Assembly (NCBI GenBank): GCA_000433515.1
Contig: FR891209.1
Coordinates: 16,721-23,100 of the forward strand
Direction of reading: 5' to 3'
From: Candidatus Colimorpha enterica
GTDB taxonomy: Bacteria; Bacillota; Clostridia; Oscillospirales; CAG-272
Length of the DNA: 6,380 bases
Shown piece by piece: positions 5,378 through 6,380 of the stretch (position 1 is its first letter; each line of letters opens with the position of its first letter). The position numbers were made by a program, and so were the translations under genes. The notes beneath the pieces are model-generated. The model ran no database searches. It was not told the origin of the DNA and saw only the letters and a list, made by a program, of their open reading frames with translations.

Positions 5378-5794
5378 TCACTCCGGAACCGCATATCCGC
5401 GGGTGTCGGAATAATACATTATCAGCGAGCGTCTTGTGACGATCCCGCAGAGATAATTCCTGTCATCGACTATCGGGACAAAATTCTGACGCAAAAGCGC
5501 GTCGGTGACCTCGTCGATATCCGCCTGAATGCCGAGCGGAGGGCAGAAATCGCGGCGGAGTATGTCCTTTATACGGTATTTCTCATGCTCCTTAAGGTCG
5601 GTGGTGCCCGCCTCAAGCACATGGCGGAGGATGTCGCTGTCGCTTAAGCATCCGATGTATCTTTCGCCCGGGTCGAGCACCGGGATCGCCGTATAGCCGT
5701 GCCGCTTCATTACCTCGATCCCCTGTCTTACGGTGTCGTCCTCATGGATGAAAACGGTGCAGACTTTGGGTATCATTATCTTTGCGATGTTCAA
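5378..5794 (-). CDS. Tandem CBS-domain protein, DarB/CbpB-like
   Basis: The product is a stand-alone pair of CBS domains, a fold that binds adenine nucleotides and acts as a cytoplasmic sensor. Domain 1 covers about residues 5-62 (PKVCTVFIHEDDTVRQG, GYTAIPVLDPGERYIG, SDSDILRHVLE). Domain 2 covers about 74-128 (RIKDILRRDFCPP, QNFVPIVDDRNYLCGIVTRR). The stretch GYTAIPVLDP is one I recall from Bacillus DarB (YkuL), a c-di-AMP-binding protein of similar size; the match is from memory, so c-di-AMP binding is inference. I chose TTG at 5794 as start (138 residues) because GAGGA lies 7 bp upstream. A longer reading from GTG at 5827 has no ribosome binding site and falls at the predicted transcription start. 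The gene diverges from gdhA and precedes tsaE by 98 bp. Confidence 0.85.
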   Translation of the reverse strand: MNIAKIMIPKVCTVFIHEDDTVRQGIEVMKRHGYTAIPVLDPGERYIGCLSDSDILRHVLEAGTTDLKEHEKYRIKDILRRDFCPPLGIQADIDEVTDALLRQNFVPIVDDRNYLCGIVTRRSLIMYYSDTRGYAVPE

Positions 5795-5801
5795 AAGCGT
5801 G

Positions 5802-5806
5802 TCCTC
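5802..5806 (-). promoter_or_regulatory. Ribosome binding site that decides the CBS gene start
   Basis: GAGGA on the minus strand lies 7 bp before the TTG at 5794-5792. The alternative GTG at 5827-5825 has only AT-rich promoter sequence before it. Combined with the predicted transcription start near 5826, this favours the TTG start; leaderless translation from GTG is the other possibility. Confidence 0.6.
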
Positions 5807-5832
5807 GTTTCCCTGATACTTGTCCACACTAT

Positions 5833-5861
5833 ATTATATACTACTATTGTGAACAAATCAA
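5833..5861 (-). promoter_or_regulatory. Promoter of the CBS-domain gene
   Basis: On the minus strand TTGATT (5861-5856, four of six consensus bases) lies 17 bp from a perfect TATAAT (5838-5833). The expected start site is at about 5826, giving a leader of roughly 30 nt before the TTG start. The promoter is back to back with that of gdhA; the two -35 boxes are 65 bp apart. Confidence 0.75.
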
Positions 5862-5878
5862 GACAGAGCCTGAGACCG

Positions 5879-5893
5879 AAAAACCCGGTTTTT
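5879..5893. promoter_or_regulatory. Palindrome between divergent promoters
   Basis: A perfect 7-1-7 palindrome, AAAAACC-C-GGTTTTT, lies between the -35 boxes of the CBS gene (5861) and gdhA (5927). Its position would allow a dimeric regulator to act on both promoters. No regulator family is suggested by the sequence, and a short palindrome in AT-rich DNA may be chance. Confidence 0.25.
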
Positions 5894-5926
5894 GCAGCCT
5901 ACCGAACAAAAAAATTCAAAAAACAC

Positions 5927-5955
5927 TTGACACCGGGGCAAAACGGGGTTATAAT
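5927..5955 (+). promoter_or_regulatory. Consensus promoter of gdhA
   Basis: TTGACA (5927-5932) and TATAAT (5950-5955) are both perfect matches with a 17-bp spacer. A-tracts just upstream (5907-5925) could serve as an UP element. The start site should be near 5962, giving a leader of about 40 nt. A 6-bp inverted repeat, ATTGAT at 5954-5959 and ATCAAT at 5969-5974, brackets the start and could be an operator. Confidence 0.88.
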
Positions 5956-6001
5956 TGATAAATAAAAAATCAATCCTGCAGAACATACGGAGGAAATAAA
6001 T

Positions 6002-6380
6002 ATGTCGATAAAAAACGGATACCTTGCCGGAGTATATGAAAGAGTTGTTGAATGCAACCCCGGAGAGCCCGAATTCCATCAGGCGGTAAGAGAGGTGCTT
6101 GAGTCGCTTGCGCCTGTCGTCGAAAAGCGCCCCGACATCGTGAAGGCCGGGATAATCGAAAGAATGACCGAGCCGGAGCGTTCGATAAGATTCAGAGTAA
6201 CATGGGTAGACGACGCGGGCAATGTAAGAGTCAACCGCGGCTACCGTTTCCAGTTCAATTCGGCTATCGGACCGTACAAGGGCGGCATCAGGCTTCACCC
6301 GTCGGTCAACTCCTCGATCCTGAAGTTCCTCGGCTTCGAGCAGGTGTTCAAGAACTCCCTGACCGGACTGCCCATGGGCG
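6002..6380 (+). CDS. gdhA: Glutamate dehydrogenase, N-terminal part
   Basis: GdhA interconverts 2-oxoglutarate plus ammonium and glutamate, using NAD(P)H, in the cytoplasm. The first 126 residues are in the window, starting MSIKNGYLAGVYERVVECNP. The family core is clear: RFRVTWVDDAGNVRVNRGY (63-81), FQFNSAIGPYKGGIRLHPSV (83-102) and LKFLGFEQVFKNSLTGLPMG (107-126). Lys93 and Lys117 have the same spacing as the substrate-binding Lys89 and Lys113 of the Clostridium symbiosum enzyme. The hexameric, roughly 445-residue type is expected. Coenzyme choice cannot be read here, since the Rossmann domain lies beyond the edge. GGAGG 8 bp before the ATG fixes the start. It is transcribed away from the CBS gene from its own strong promoter. 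Confidence 0.97.
   Translation, partial: MSIKNGYLAGVYERVVECNPGEPEFHQAVREVLESLAPVVEKRPDIVKAGIIERMTEPERSIRFRVTWVDDAGNVRVNRGYRFQFNSAIGPYKGGIRLHPSVNSSILKFLGFEQVFKNSLTGLPMG

Noticed and set aside
5858..6298. Minus-strand open frame of 146 codons opposite gdhA
   Set aside because: It overlaps the clear glutamate dehydrogenase reading and both promoters, and has no family features.

Overview
The window looks like a chromosomal piece of an anaerobic Firmicute of class Clostridia, probably a gut relative of the Oscillospiraceae or Christensenellales. Supporting signs are strong GGAGG-type ribosome binding sites, sigma-A type promoters, base composition near half G+C by eye, a clostridial-type glutamate dehydrogenase, a CBS protein resembling the Bacillus c-di-AMP-binding DarB/CbpB, and hairpin-rich intergenic repeats. 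The taxonomy is inference, since no search could be run. All but one of the genes are housekeeping or ordinary metabolic genes; I see no phage, transposase, CRISPR array or defence system.

Layout. Seven genes lie on the minus strand and are read from right to left: a CBS-domain protein (5794-5378), tsaE (5279-4818), tsaB (4533-3790), rpiB (3788-3333), a flavin reductase-like protein (3189-2599), a lipoprotein with a glycoside-hydrolase-like barrel (2580-1234), and asnS (1179 to the left edge, cut off). One gene, gdhA, starts on the plus strand at 6002 and runs off the right edge. The CBS gene and gdhA diverge from a region holding two good promoters back to back. Spacing suggests transcription units tsaE-tsaB-rpiB and flavin reductase-lipoprotein-asnS (gaps of 18 and 54 bp), possibly joined across a 143-bp gap with two hairpins.

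Functions. TsaE and TsaB belong to the machinery that makes N6-threonylcarbamoyladenosine (t6A) at position 37 of ANN-decoding tRNAs. AsnS charges tRNA-Asn, itself an ANN-decoding tRNA. RpiB interconverts pentose phosphates, GdhA links 2-oxoglutarate and glutamate, and the CBS protein is probably a nucleotide sensor.

The notable features are structural. (1) tsaB carries a 26-bp tandem duplication that shifts its frame; deleting one copy restores a 232-residue TsaB with the typical C-terminus. (2) The ribosome binding site and first codons of asnS are duplicated as a 35-bp tandem repeat, leaving a nine-codon mini-ORF just upstream. (3) The tsaE-tsaB gap is filled by two copies of a roughly 124-bp, three-hairpin element, one of which supplies the end of tsaE and its stop codon. 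(4) The probable promoters of the CBS gene and tsaE share an almost identical -10 and start-site sequence.
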